From Megamerina dolium (lineage: Eukaryota > Arthropoda > Insecta > Diptera > Megamerinidae), in the NCBI GenBank assembly GCA_963854835.1, contig OY978525.1, forward strand, positions 27,985,253-28,049,252: a stretch of 64,000 nucleotides of DNA. Reading direction: 5' to 3'. Of this stretch, positions 14,229 to 26,068 are shown in pieces. How positions within the stretch are numbered: position 1 is the first letter of the stretch; every line of letters begins with the position of its first letter. The position numbers and the translations under genes are program-made. The notes under the pieces were generated by a model that had not been told where the DNA came from, did not search any database, and was given only the letters and a program-made list of their open reading frames with translations.

Positions 14229-15248
14229 CGTTTCATTGTTTCAGAAAACGAAAAGAATGGAAGGAAAAGAAAGTAGTGAAGAAGACAAGAAGGAAAATAA
14301 GAGAAAAAATCATGAAAATATGAGAAACATTTACAACAGGATACCTATCATTATCATTGTCCTTCTGCTCTTTTACCTCTTTATTCTTATGTTCTTTCAT
14401 ATATGAACTTACTATCTTTGCTATTTCTATGCATCTCTGTATGACAACGTAGTCGTATGTATTCAATTTGTCTTTTTCTTTCGAATGCATCTTAATGCAG
14501 AAAACGTAGGAAATACAAACAATTCTAAGAAAAGTAAATGATGAAAACTAGGCGATACAGGAACACCAACAATAACAATAACATCTATGTAGAATTCGAA
14601 AAAGCACTGCGTACTCCTCATTTCCACTGAACCTTAGATGTTTTGCACTTTTCCATAGTGCTATAATGGTTTTTCTTATTGAAAAGTTTATACCGGAGAC
14701 ATTCGTACAAGTATGTATGTCTAGTAGCTATATATATGTAATTATTGTTGTATTTTATATGCAGTCAGAAATTATGAAAAAAGGAGCGTATACTCATTTA
14801 CCATATGCATTATTGTTGCACTTTAACGTTCCTTTTTTTCTTTTGTATATGTACATACTCGTACTATTCAGATACCTCTTCCTTGACAATCAACTATCTG
14901 TACTATATACTATAAATGTATGTCATTACAGAATGATATGCTTTAACAATGGAATATAACCAATTGTTTGCGTTTCTACTACATACTTAGTAAACACTGT
15001 TGCTCATTTCTTTTTATAATATGATGCAATGTCTAAGATGTCTCATATGCATGAATAGTATATCCTGCTTGTTCATCACGATATTTTTTTCATATCGCTA
15101 TTTACTAAACATGTACTAATTAATTACAAAATATGTACCTAAATAAAACTCCAGTTCAACGAATACTCTAGAGCATGGTATAGATGTTAGGGTTGGATCT
15201 TATCTTATGTTGAAAAGTGAGTATCAAATATTGTCTGAATATTGATAA
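14229..15248. other. Intergenic stretch, nothing recognised
   Basis: Two 85-97 codon frames (14,233-14,490 on the minus strand; 14,666-14,959 on the plus strand) are hydrophobic or lysine-rich by composition and lack motifs. I see no gene. Confidence 0.45.
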
Positions 15249-15720
15249 GTGGGTACCGTAGCTCAGGGGTTAGTGTGTTGGCCTTCTGATCTGTAGGTCG
15301 TGGTTCAATCCCCTGCTGAAGCATAACAAATTTAATATCGAAAAGATTTATCTTTCGAACGGTATCCACCTGTCGGCAAGCAAATTGGCAATTCTTCCTT
15401 CAGTAACAAATTGCCATGAAAAAGCTTCTAAAAGAACTCTGTGACAAAGCTCAGAAAAAGTGATGTTAGAAGTGTTCTGCCGTTCGGAACCGGCTAAAAT
15501 AAGTAGGTCTCTTCTAATACTGTCCAAATTTAGCACGTACAACGGTACTGGAAGAGAAGTTCGGTGGTAACACAGAAGGTCTTTCTAGCCTAAGTGTGTT
15601 CTCTACGAGAGTAGCCACAATAATCTAACATAACCTAATCTAATTGAAAATAAAACGTTTGGGAGATGTAGGTACATCTGTATACCGATTGAGTCGACCA
15701 TTGTAGTGTGGGATCATACA
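15249..15720 (+). mobile_element. tRNA-derived SINE, type B tail (long form)
   Basis: This is the most complete type B copy: head gtgggtaccgtagctcaggg at 15249, B-box-like ggttcaatcccc near 15,302, the common body to ggtactggaagagaagttcg, and then a tail unrelated to type A. The tail begins ggtaacacagaaggtctttc and runs to tgtagtgtgggatcat at about 15,720. The same tail is found in reverse at 18,976-19,130. It has no TATTTATT end. Confidence 0.85.
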
Positions 15721-15834
15721 GATACACATAGCGTCCAGAACGGTATACCACTCTCTGTCATAATATTCTTGATTGCATATAACAAGCCATAGAAATGTAC
15801 AATTTTGTGCCTAAGCAGATGACTTTCATCTAAT

Positions 15835-16987
15835 AGTAAGGTCAAACAAAAGGAAAAACCCAAGCATAGATTTGAATGCAGTTTTTGAGGACATCTCAAA
15901 TTGGTGTAATTATTCAGATGCAAGACTATCCCAAACAAAATGCCAGTACATTCACATATGTCGTAAGTGGGAATGTCAGTGTAGAATCTCCTCAAACAAT
16001 TCACAGCTTACAAAGACGAACAAATTACGAATCTTAGGAATTATCATTGATATTAGGTACAGATGGAAGGCTCACATTGATCAATTACGCATAGCAGTAA
16101 ACCAACAATTAAACATTACCAAGTGCCTATCCAGTCTGAAATTCAACTGCAGTACCTTGTCTCTTGTAAAACTGGTAAAGATCTTAATCATCTCTAAAAT
16201 AAATTATGGGATATATATTTTTGGATATGCCCCGAAAACAATTGTAAACAAGCTAAAAACCACTTTGAACACTGCTTAGAGGACTGCACTTGGTGCTTTG
16301 CGATCAACACCTATCCCAAACGTCCTTTTTGAGGCAAATACATTAACCATAGAAAACCAAAGAGATTATATAACACCGACGCTCATAAATCAGAAAATTC
16401 TCTTACTTTGGGTCCCTGGCCATGTCCAAATAGAAGGAAACGAATTTGCTGACAGCTACGCTAATAGAGCTCGTAATGCAGCCCTCAAAACCACAGAAAA
16501 TCATAGTTATCATGACATTAACAAATATATTAAAAGCAGATCATATCAAAAACAAGTCCTAACCTGGAATCAAACCAGTGACTGGTACAAACAGTTAAAC
16601 ACAGAGAAAATTAACATTACACAGTTTTGGACAGAAAACCTTTACGAAATTAATAGATTAGACATAATTAAGTTTGAACGACTTCGACTAGGACATACTA
16701 AACTGACTCACGGACACTTAATGAACAACACTGAACAACCTATATGTATTTGTGACAACCAATCTCAAAGAAATACAATCCTTAATAACCACAACCCAAC
16801 AGCTCTACTCTCCAACCCATCCCTAAAATTAATCAAACTCCTATTAAAATTCCTTAAAGCCTGCCAACTGTTCTATACAATTTAAAGCTATAATATTAAA
16901 CCACTAGAAAAATCTTATGTTTAAGGCCCCGCTGCTATAGCATATAAACCCCTAGGTTAGCCTATAAGTTAGTTATAAGCCTAATCC

Positions 16988-17020
<33 letters not shown>
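15835..17020 (+). pseudogene. I-clade non-LTR retrotransposon, 5'-truncated, (TAA)11 tail
   Basis: Two frames are seen. The first (about 15,835-16,279) is the thumb end of a reverse transcriptase, with LRILGIIIDIRYRWKAHIDQL. The second (16,298-16,885) has LLLWVPGHVQIEGNEFAD, the C-terminal RNase H motif (WVPGH codons at 16,409-16,423) found in I-clade LINEs. The N-terminal part of the RNase H domain is missing between residues LTIENQRDYIT and PTLINQ, so there is an internal deletion, and a stop separates the two frames. The sequence ends in eleven TAA units at 16,988-17,020, the tail type known from the Drosophila I factor. The YADD region is lost by 5' truncation. Confidence 0.85.
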
Positions 17021-17021
<1 letters not shown>

Positions 17022-17125
17022 GTAGGTCCCTTCTAATACTGTCCAACTTTAAGACGCACACAGTAATGGAGGAGAAGCTCGGCCAATGAGCCCTTCGGGG
17101 CTTTAAGTCCCACATATTTTTTTTT
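17021..17125 (+). mobile_element. Type A SINE, 3' fragment
   Basis: It starts abruptly at agtaggtcccttctaatac, directly after the (TAA)n tail of the I-type LINE, and runs to cacatatttttt. It carries the type A hairpin with a TTCG tetraloop (agccc/ttcg/gggct, 17,089-17,102). The head is missing. Confidence 0.85.
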
Positions 17126-18975
17126 ATATAATATTGACATCCATTAACACCCTTAGCTAAAGTATTCTTACTTTCTGTTCATACCTATAGAATATCGACC
17201 GCACTACAAGAGAAACACCATTCGTACTCCATTTCGAGTGTCAAAGCAATTCGAGAATGTTCTTCTGCCCAATTTTGTCAGGGCCTTAATACAAATCACT
17301 TTTACAGTAAATAACATAAAAACGAGCGCTTATGTCTCGAACCACGTAAAATTACCTACGATACGTTTGATGGCTCCTAAAATTCCCCAGCACCAAAAAA
17401 TAAACTTTATGATATAAATAGAATAGAAGGTTAGAAAGAAAATCGAATCCAGGGTAGTCACATTATAAGGATTTTGTTTTGCTGAACCTGAACTCGGACT
17501 CAAAATCTATGTGACTATCATCGAATATTATAGATTTTTTATTGCGGAGCTGTGTTCCTAATGTATGAAACATGAAAAATATTCTAAAATTTCAATTTTC
17601 GTATGTTAAAAAATTATTTCAGTAGAAGTATAGGTACAATCTAATTTTAATTTGATTTACAGATCACTTATATATTACAAGGCATTAAAAAGCGGTCGTA
17701 ATGAAATCAAGAGAAGTGCTCCTCGAACCTTCGAACAGTGCGAATAGATTCCTTATTCCGATCTGCGTAAGTATTTTTCTTTTAATTAACCATAAGTACT
17801 ATTTTACCGAAAAATGGGCGTGATCGTATGATGCCGGCGCTTATCTTTCTCCCAAATATTGATTTTTAATTCCATTAGTGGCTGTAGAAGCAATTTCCTA
17901 CAAAATACCCTAAGGAATCCCAATACTTAATTAAAGCTATATCTAAAGCTCATCACATTATTCTTGTATTATTACTTGCATTTTTAACAAAAAACACTCC
18001 ACCTGACAAAATCATCAACTTATGAACCTGCAGAGAATATTTAAAGCCCTCCAAAGAATAATGGAGGTAACAAAAAAATATACTAAACAAAATTCAACGC
18101 ATACATATATTTATTGTAGCTATATGCATACATAAATACTATGATAATTGCACGTATACACATAAATACATATATTACACACACATATATGTACGTAATA
18201 CATACATATTGTGTACTCATTTACATCATCCACCCACCCATGATGCGTACCTACTTTCAAGCACATTATGCATTCTTTTTATCTTTATTTGGGCGAATAT
18301 GCGAATTATGCTAATAATGCTTTTTTCACATAATAATATTTTTTGCTTTTTTTTTTTTTAAGTATATAACATAGAACTGTATTTTTTTAAGAGAATTAAA
18401 TTTTTGTTTGTCTCTTAACGTTTTGCATAAATGTTCATATGGGTGAGACGTATACATCGCATATATGTACTTATAGTTATGTACGTATACCTAAGTGTAG
18501 TATATGTTTACGTATTTATAATTGCTTTATTTCAACTGTTAATATGCTAACTGGTTTATATCTCGTAAATATGTGTGAAGATATACGTAATTTACGATTT
18601 TGTTTGTAATTCAAACTTTGTATGCATTTTATGCATTATATATTTTTTTTTTTAAACTTATTATCGTAACTGATCCCACTTATACAATAACAATTATGTT
18701 ATATAGAGTGAATAAATGTTCATAAAGCTCACACACACAATACAAATACAGTTCCCAGTCGAAAGATCTGTCTTAAAATAAATGTAGGTTTCTCTATTCC
18801 TGCATCAACCCTTTTAGTATTTCATTACTCTTACATGCTACCCTACTAACTGATCTACGTCTCATCATAACTATAAGTCGTTATTAATTTCACATTTGGT
18901 GTGGAAATTCAATTTCAATTAAATCAATCAATTCAAGATGATTCTAATCAACATTTTCGTAATTCATATCAATTT
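17126..18975. other. Intergenic stretch with short microsatellites
   Basis: AT-rich, with CATA/TATG-rich patches around 18,100-18,220 and 18,420-18,500. No gene or known element recognised. Confidence 0.5.
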
Positions 18976-19372
18976 TATGATCCCACACTATAATGGTCGA
19001 CTCAATCGGTACTTAGATGTACCTACATCTCCCAAACGTTTTATTTTCAATTAGATTAGGTTATGTTAGGTTATTGCGGGTACTCTCGTACAGAACACAC
19101 TTGGCTAGAAAGACCCTTTGTGGTACCAGCGAACTTCTCTTCCAGTACCGTTGTGCGTGCTAAATTTGGACAGTATTAGAAGAGACCTACTTATATTAGC
19201 CGGTTCCGAACGGCAAAACCTTTGTGACATCACTTTTTCTGAACTTTATAACAGGGCCCTTTTAAGAAGATTTTCATTGTGAAGTATTACTCCCGAAAAA
19301 ATTGACGAATTGCTTACCGACTGGCGGGCACCGTTCGAAAAAAAATTATGTTCGATATTAAAGTTGTCACAG
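18976..19372 (-). mobile_element. tRNA-derived SINE, type B tail, head missing
   Basis: On the minus strand it runs from the body (aactttaatatcgaacataa near 19,370) through ttctgccgttcgg-like and ctaatactgtccaaattt blocks. It ends in the complete type B tail, at atgatcccacactataatgg (plus strand) near 18,976. The tRNA-like head is absent. Confidence 0.8.
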
Positions 19373-19439
19373 TCGGATATATACAATATATGTATATATT
19401 TTTTTACTTTAAATGAATAAGAAATTCAAATATCGATCT

Positions 19440-19612
19440 TACTGATAATTTTCAGTATTGAGAATCGTCTTGATGAATCTTTTAATGTATCGATGATATA
19501 GGTTTGCTTCAATCAATTGCTTTATATCATCGCTATCAACCTCAGTTGGTGTTCCCAAATCAGAATATCCAGCACGAAATTTGGTAAATACAGTTTCAAC
19601 TGTCATCTGTCA
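19440..19612 (-). pseudogene. Mariner transposase N-terminal remnant
   Basis: The minus strand encodes a short run with FTKFRAGYSDLGTPTEVDSD and then DIKQLIEAN. This matches the linker between the two helix-turn-helix motifs of mariner transposases, where GRPTEVDSD-type sequence precedes an LIE(N/A)N segment. No catalytic region or ITR was found next to it. The assignment rests on this one block. Confidence 0.6.
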
Positions 19613-20919
19613 AAATCTATAGCGTTTAAACCAACTGTCATACAATCAATCAATCAGTAACAATTTTTAGCGACAATCCAATTTATCACGATATAACCAA
19701 TAAAATGTACATATTGGTTTTAAAAAGAACGCTATTTTTAAAGGTTTTCATCATTTTTTGAATGTTTTTAAATGATTTTATATTTCGCAAATAATTTTCA
19801 ATATACCTAATATATAAAGAAAACTCAGGATCGGCAAGGAGTCCGAAAATGGGCATCCCTAGTTGGTAAATATTTGCATTTGTACATTTTTGTCAGCGTA
19901 GAAATGCCAGATATGAAGACAAGTTATAATTTCTTATTTAAATGATTTCGCTATGGTATATGCACTTAAAATGTCAGAAAAAATGCATTCATTGTTATTG
20001 TTGTTAGGGTACAGACACTCACACATACACTCAGTCATAAATGTATAGGTACATTAAAATTCACATTTTTTTATTTGTTCTTTTCGTTTGTACATTTTTG
20101 TATTTTACATATTAATGAATGATGAAAAAAAAATGTTAACAAAGATAGAGGCAAGCAGAGTAAGTGGATGCAGACATATAATAAGGGCATGGGGTCGTAA
20201 TATACATATTGTTACTTACATACTATGTTGCGCCTAGAATGAAAACGAGCGGAAACTTTACCTTCCTCATATAGTACGCATAATGCATTTTTACGAATAT
20301 ATTTGTGTATATATATACATATGTGTGTGTGTGTGTGTGTGTGTGTGTATAACGCCTTCACAATAATCTCTTATTTCAAGAGTGCTTATTATGTATGGCA
20401 TTATGGCCACATGCGAATATGTTTAAAAATATGCATTTCTGTAATATTTATATGTGCGTAATGATGGTTATAGCTATGTAGGTACCATAATTATATGTTG
20501 ATTATGATGATGACGATGACGATGATGACGATGGTAATAGGAGTAGCTATAAAAGCACATTAAATTAAAATGAGCTCATTTAATCATATGGATACGATAC
20601 GCAAGCACTCAAAAAACTGGAACATTTTCTGAACGATCTTTTTTCTTTACATTTCTGAATCTGCAAATCTACTCCCTGCTGTGATCCACTTACATATGTG
20701 GAGTATATGTAAGATGTAAAATTAAGCAACTTTTTAAGAAATCAAATCAGTTTTTAGAGGAATACGCTAGAATGCCTATTTGAAAAACCATTTTACTTTT
20801 CAATATAATCTCCCAATATGTCAATACATTTACTTCAGTTCTCCTGATAGGAGACAGCCTCTTATGTCTGTGATAAATGCAGGAGATGTCGCTGATGTCA
20901 GCATCACTATATTTTTGGA
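19613..20919. other. Intergenic stretch with (TG)n at 20,322-20,349
   Basis: About 14 TG units at 20,322-20,349, and GAT/GAC trinucleotides at about 20,496-20,535. No gene recognised. Confidence 0.6.
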
Positions 20920-22200
20920 ATAGCTTTCAATAGTCAGATGGACCGACACTATTCACACTCTTGAGTTCCGGTTTCGAGTACAGGCATAATTAAAATAGTG
21001 CGCAGTTATTTGAAAGATCGCGAACTCATTTGCGACGCCAGCAATGGACCCAGGTCAAAACAGATAACGTCGGGATCAATCCTAGGGTCAGACCTCTAGA
21101 ACGTTAACTACAATGATAAATTAGATATTGAGATGTCGGACGAAACTCATCTGGTGGCTGTTGCCTAGGACATAGCCGCCGTAAACGCTACCCGAAGCAA
21201 AGTGACCGCCCAACGAAAACTGAACCAGGTCTTGGTAATGACGAAAGCCCTGCTAGAAGAACAGAACCTAAAGCTCGCTGCGAAAAATAGAGAGATACTG
21301 CTGCTAACGAAACGATGTATACCGTTAGAAGTAGAGATGAGGATTTTTGAAGAAACAATATGTACGAAGAAGGTTGTGAAGTATTTGGGGATTGAGATGC
21401 GACTCCAAACTAATATACTAGACACAAATCCGACACGTAGAAACTAAAGTGGCACATCATTGAGTAGACTGATTGCAAACATTGATGGACGCACACAAAG
21501 CAAGAGAAAGCTCCTCATGTCTGTACTCAACTCTGTCTTACTTTATGTTAGTGAAATATGGACCGACGTGCTAAAAGCTGAAAATTGACGGAAAGTGTTG
21601 GCATTGGTCCAGAGGTCTGCAGCTCTGCGAGTGGTTGCATCGTATCGAACAGTGTATGAACCAGCAATACTAGTTATTAGCAACGCTGCCTGTATACTTG
21701 GAAAAATCGTCAAGGCAAACTATTATTTCACTCAATTTCTATCTGGCCATGGATACGTCAGGAAATACTTTTGCAGAATAAGTAAATAGAATGATCCAAG
21801 ATGCATTTACGATGACTCCGATGCACACGATGCAGAGCATACAATATTAAATTATCAAAGATTTCGAAACGAGCGCGAAGTATTAAGACGACAAATTGGT
21901 CCTATATCGATGGAGACAATTATTCAGAAAATGGTCAGCAATGAAGAAAACTGGAACGAACTGTGGATACGTTCTCAGGACAAACAAACGAGACCTGGAC
22001 GCGGGTAAAAATGAGTCAATCCTGGTAAAGACTAACCAGGGCCCTAACCCGAAGTAATGCTATCGTGGTTCCGGGGTAGGTTGAAAGCTCCTACAAGGAG
22101 CAGGAAACTTTTTAGTGTCTGCAACGGCAAACTCCGTAACTGTGACCGCAGTTATGGGCCAGTGGATTAGGCAGTTTGTTACATCCTCACCGCAAAAAGA
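20920..22200 (+). pseudogene. R1-like non-LTR retrotransposon remnant
   Basis: The plus strand shows an ordered but broken series of R1-type reverse transcriptase blocks. WTDTIHTLEFRFRV is followed, after a frameshift, by IIKIVRSYLKDRELICD (about 20,940-21,050), then GSILGSDL, then RKLNQVLVMTKALLEEQNLK and VVKYLGIEMRL (frame 21,202-21,447), and RSAALRVVASYRTVYEPA (21,595 onward). The catalytic YADD box reads VA-stop-DIAAV, with a TAG at 21,166-21,168. A late segment (CIYDDSDAHDAEHTILNYQ, near 21,800) resembles the C-terminal zinc-knuckle part. A likely 3' UTR continues to about 22,200. There are several frameshifts and an internal deletion near 21,695. No rDNA flanks it. Confidence 0.8.
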
Positions 22201-22537
22201 AATTATCTAATATACTGAAAAAATTTTATTTTTAATATTCAAAGTAATCATGGTCAATATTTTTCATTAATATGAAAAATAGTGAATTTCGTATATAATA
22301 TGACATTAGTTTTTAGTGAACAACAATATGTGAAATGAAAATTCCACAATGGAGACACAATCATATGGAATGATGCAGACAGAAGTGTTTATCCATCAAA
22401 TGATGCTGAGTATTCAAGACGTCCAAGAGAGTATATTTTTCAAAATGAAGCCATAAATAATTGGTTATAGAGAGAATTGTCCATCTATTTTCACAATAAG
22501 GTCCGATCAATTTTTGCATTGTGCAAGTGCTGAGTAT
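22201..22537. other. Short intergenic stretch, nothing recognised
   Basis: AT-rich sequence between the R1-like remnant and a SINE. Nothing identified. Confidence 0.5.
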
Positions 22538-22880
22538 GGGTGCTGTAGCTGGTTAGGTGTAGGTGGTTAGTGTATTGACCTTTTAGTCTGTAGGCAGTGG
22601 GTATTGAACCCAGCTCATGCACAACTTTAATATCGAAAGACTTTATTTTCAAACGGTATTATTGCTTCCGGCAGTAACAGTATTGATAATGCTTCCGGCA
22701 GTAACAATGAGAAAGCTTCTAAAAGAGCTATGTGACAAAGCTCAGAAAAAGTGATGTCACAAGGGTTCTGCTTGCCATTCGGAACCGGCTGATGTAAGTA
22801 GGTGCCGTTAATAGTTTATTTAACACGCACAACAGTACCAGAAGAAGAGCCCTCCGAGGCCTATAAATGCCACATTTTTT
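22538..22880 (+). mobile_element. tRNA-derived SINE, type A tail
   Basis: The head is gggtgctgtagctggttagg with a duplicated ggttag segment inside the A-box region. The body has a second duplicated cttccggcagtaaca block (near 22,665 and 22,690). It ends in agccctccgaggcctataaa, where the tail hairpin loop is altered, and cacatttttttt. The internal duplications distinguish this copy. Confidence 0.85.
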
Positions 22881-24506
22881 TTATGTGTTAAAAAATGTTG
22901 ATATCTATTTTTTTTTAAATTGTTTGTATATATAAGGCCATAGCAACTTGTCTCATTAGTCATTTTGAATTGAACAACATTTCTCCAGCTCCAATAAACT
23001 CTAAAACACAGGCACAACTGAATTAAATGCTGAAACCTACACAATTATAAACATTAATTATTATTAGATTTTTAGCTTCTTCTACAGCTACGTATATATT
23101 AAATCATAATTAGTATACAAGTCGTCATCATTATCATTTATATGGGCATTTCCGAGATTGTGTAAATTTACCATAACGCTGTACTTAAAGAGTCAAGAAT
23201 GTATTGAGCTTCTTCTTCCGTTTATAACACTCAAAGAAAAAGGTGACATTATCAATATCATTATCAAGCTGGAACTTTTTACATGGGTTATATAGCATGA
23301 AAACCACGCCTACCAACGATGCAAAAATATGTTTTCGAATTTATGTGTTCACACTTTTTTTGGAAAGCGGCTATTCCCTTCCCTTCCCTATTAGTTCACC
23401 ATAAAATTTCGCATCTAAAATTTTGATAGCTGGAAATGACTGCTCTTGTATAAGCAAAATAAAATGGGAAAAGGATTTGAGATTTTGAATTTCGTGCATT
23501 TAAAATTTTTCAATTTTACACAATCTTCGCTGACCTTTTCTGGTTAATACCCATATATAACTCTTAGCAACATATTAAATAGGAAGACGTTTCTGACAAA
23601 TTTGACAAAATTCTAAAATTTCTAATTAACAAAATTGTTGATATTTTAATTTTAATTTTTCGTTTCATCTTCATATATTTCGTACGATATTTAGTTTCAT
23701 TTGATTTCGTCTCACCTCAGTTATGTAATCAAAAACAATTGCAAAACACTTTTAACTTTTGCAACATTCACCATCAAAAGAGCGAGAAAAAAAATTTAAT
23801 TAAAGAGCAACAGAATAGAACAGAAGAGCTCGAATAAAAATAAAGAACAAAAAAAAAAACAAAACAAATACGCAGTAGTCGCAGAAAGAGCAAAAATTAT
23901 CATCATCATCATCATCATCAGTAGAGAATCAAAGTAAAGAAAAGGAAATGAACTTTGTCTCGACTGATTTAAATTTACCGCTTTTTCTTGTAACGAGTAA
24001 GTGTGAAAATAAATTACAAATTGTTGTTTATTTTGTTGCTACTGTTGTTACCAATTTAATTGCATTTTTCATTTGACCAACACTACAACCACCACGACGA
24101 TGTAACAAATAAGTAACCAAATAAGCAACAACATACGAAAGGAGAACTTTTTAATTTGATTTCTATTTTTCGCAATTCGTTCGGGCCAAAAAAATACACG
24201 CAACAACAATAAAACTATGAAAAGGAAATCGCCTAAAGTTTCATCGTCCAGAGACCTTGAGATCATATATAAATAAGCAACGAAATTTATTTACACGACA
24301 TTGTCAAGAAGGTATGTTACAGCAATGACGCTATAAAAAAAATGCTTCGAAAACAAAAAGAATAAAATTATTTAATTTGCCCTTTTGTAATTAACTTTGT
24401 TGGCTTGTGTGCCGTTTTCTTTTATGCTACTCTCACCATTTAAATGACGACATTGTAATTGACTCAATGAAAATGAACGCCAATGCAATCAAATTGTTAT
24501 CTGAAA
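22881..24506. other. Intergenic or upstream region of the 24.5 kb gene
   Basis: AT-rich, with a (ATC)n run near 23,898-23,920. The sequence agaag|gtatgt at about 24,311 would be an acceptable splice donor for a non-coding first exon of the downstream gene, but nothing else supports it. No core promoter could be assigned. Confidence 0.35.
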
Positions 24507-24554
24507 TAATTAGAAAATGCCACTGAAACGGCGACAACAAAGAAATGCAAACAT

Positions 24555-26053
24555 GTGATCGGTTTCGATGAGCATCTCGTTCGTTCGCTTCAATGTCCCA
24601 GTGCACGTTCAACGCAATACTCACGTGATTTGACCACCGTCAAACCATGGCAGCTTCCGCCAAATCGTTATGATGTGCCAATGAGTTTATTTGATGCTCG
24701 TCGTGGTGCTGGCGGTGCGCATTGGAATAAATTGCGCCAAAATAAATCACTTCATCCCACAGCAGCTATGAGAGGTCGCACTCTTTGGAGATTCTACGAT
24801 ATGCCCAGTGGAGTTGAACGTCTGGGACATGCATGTCATAAATATAAGGGAATCTTTGTCTCGAGTGAGTATGATGGGCACACACATAATGTTGTCATGT
24901 ACCTAAAGCTGCTGACACCTCAATTTTCTTAGATGCTCGTGAACGTCGCCCAACATCACGTTCTATGATTAATAATCCGCTAACATGCTATCGTAATCCT
25001 AATGAGCCCGGCTCCACCACTTATTATCCACATTTGCATGAAATAGCCTATAATGTGTAAGAGAACATTCTCAATTGAAAGCCTTGTCCCACCACCTAAC
25101 CTAACACCTTCCTTTTTGTGTAACTTAGTTCACCAAAGATTAAAGAAAAACCTCCAAATCCGTACATATTTTTGGCTAGATCATGTGTGCCAGCCAAAAG
25201 GAATGCCATACATGCACGCAACATTAGTTTTGCTCCAGGACCAGGACGTTATGAAAATCGTTTCCGTATCGTCTGCCATTGCTCTGCCAAACGTATCTAC
25301 CAACCTGGCCTACAAATGATGATCGAACATGAGAAACGTTTAAAATTTCGACGCCTTCCCTATAAAAAAATTAAATCTAGTCTATATTGTTCACCCGATT
25401 GGCGTCATGTTACTGGACGTGGTCATCGATGGCTTTTTAAAAATATACCTCCGCCAGATGCTGGACTCAAGAAATTCAAACCGAAGAAAACCGACAAGCA
25501 ATATCAACTATACCCGGATGCACGTTATATTAATATGATAACGTCTCCGATACGTCCATTTCCACCGTATTCTTTCGAGCCGATAGTGGAACTGCCAGTA
25601 CGTGTACGTTATAATTGTATTTCAAAACGAGTTGTCCGTCGCCAGTTGAGAAATAATAAGAAAATTGCATTTATGAGCGGACAGGAACGTTTCAAAGATG
25701 CTGATCGTCCACCACCGTTGACAGTTTCACAATTGGAGGCGGCTAAACAGCGTTTACCAATTGAACGTCAACTACGTGATTACCCTTGTATGAAGAAATC
25801 CATCGGTCAGATACCATCGAAGCTTATGGATACGCCATCACATATGTTACCGGCCTATGAGCTAGAATTGCGCAAACGTCTATTTAAATTTCTACCATTG
25901 CCAGGACCAAAGATATTGGTAACCGTTAAAGATACGCGTCCCAAATCAATGGGCGATATCAAACAAGACAGGCATCAATACTATGCAAAAAAATTAGATC
26001 CAATTAATTATTTAAAAAAGGACACTCCAGCCGAACTGATTCAAATGCTATAA
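24555..26053 (+). CDS. Three-exon gene, basic protein with one PGPGRY (SHIPPO/STPG-type) motif
   Basis: Exon 1 ends at 24,864 before gtgagtat. Exon 2 is 24,933-25,056, with acceptor ttttcttag and donor gtaaga. Exon 3 is 25,129-26,053, with acceptor taacttag and stop TAA at 26,051. The introns are 68 and 72 bp, phases 1 and 2. Splicing gives one continuous frame of about 452 codons when read from 24,555, and the reading across both junctions (LTCYRNPNEPGSTTYYPHL in exon 2) is strongly protein-like. The product is rich in Arg, Lys, Pro and Tyr, with no signal peptide or membrane segment. PGPGRY lies at residues 181-186 of this model and LPLPGPK near the C-terminus. Single PGPG(x)Y motifs are typical of SHIPPO/STPG microtubule proteins of cilia and sperm tails, so an axonemal role is my inference. 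The start is unresolved: 24,555 is GTG, the frame has no ATG back to a stop at 24,507, and the first in-frame ATG is 24,681. An upstream coding exon is likely. Confidence 0.85.
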
Positions 26054-26068
26054 TAAAAATTCAATAAA
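26052..26068 (+). terminator. Poly(A) signals of the 24.5 kb gene
   Basis: Two AATAAA hexamers, one overlapping the stop codon at 26,052-26,057 and one at 26,063-26,068. Their position directly after the stop implies a very short 3' UTR. Confidence 0.6.

Noticed and set aside
15249..15325. tRNA-like head with A and B boxes as a tRNA gene (also at 13,920, 22,538, 29,280 and 34,486)
   Set aside because: The acceptor and anticodon stems do not pair as in a tRNA, and each is followed by the same SINE body. They are tRNA-derived promoters of a SINE.
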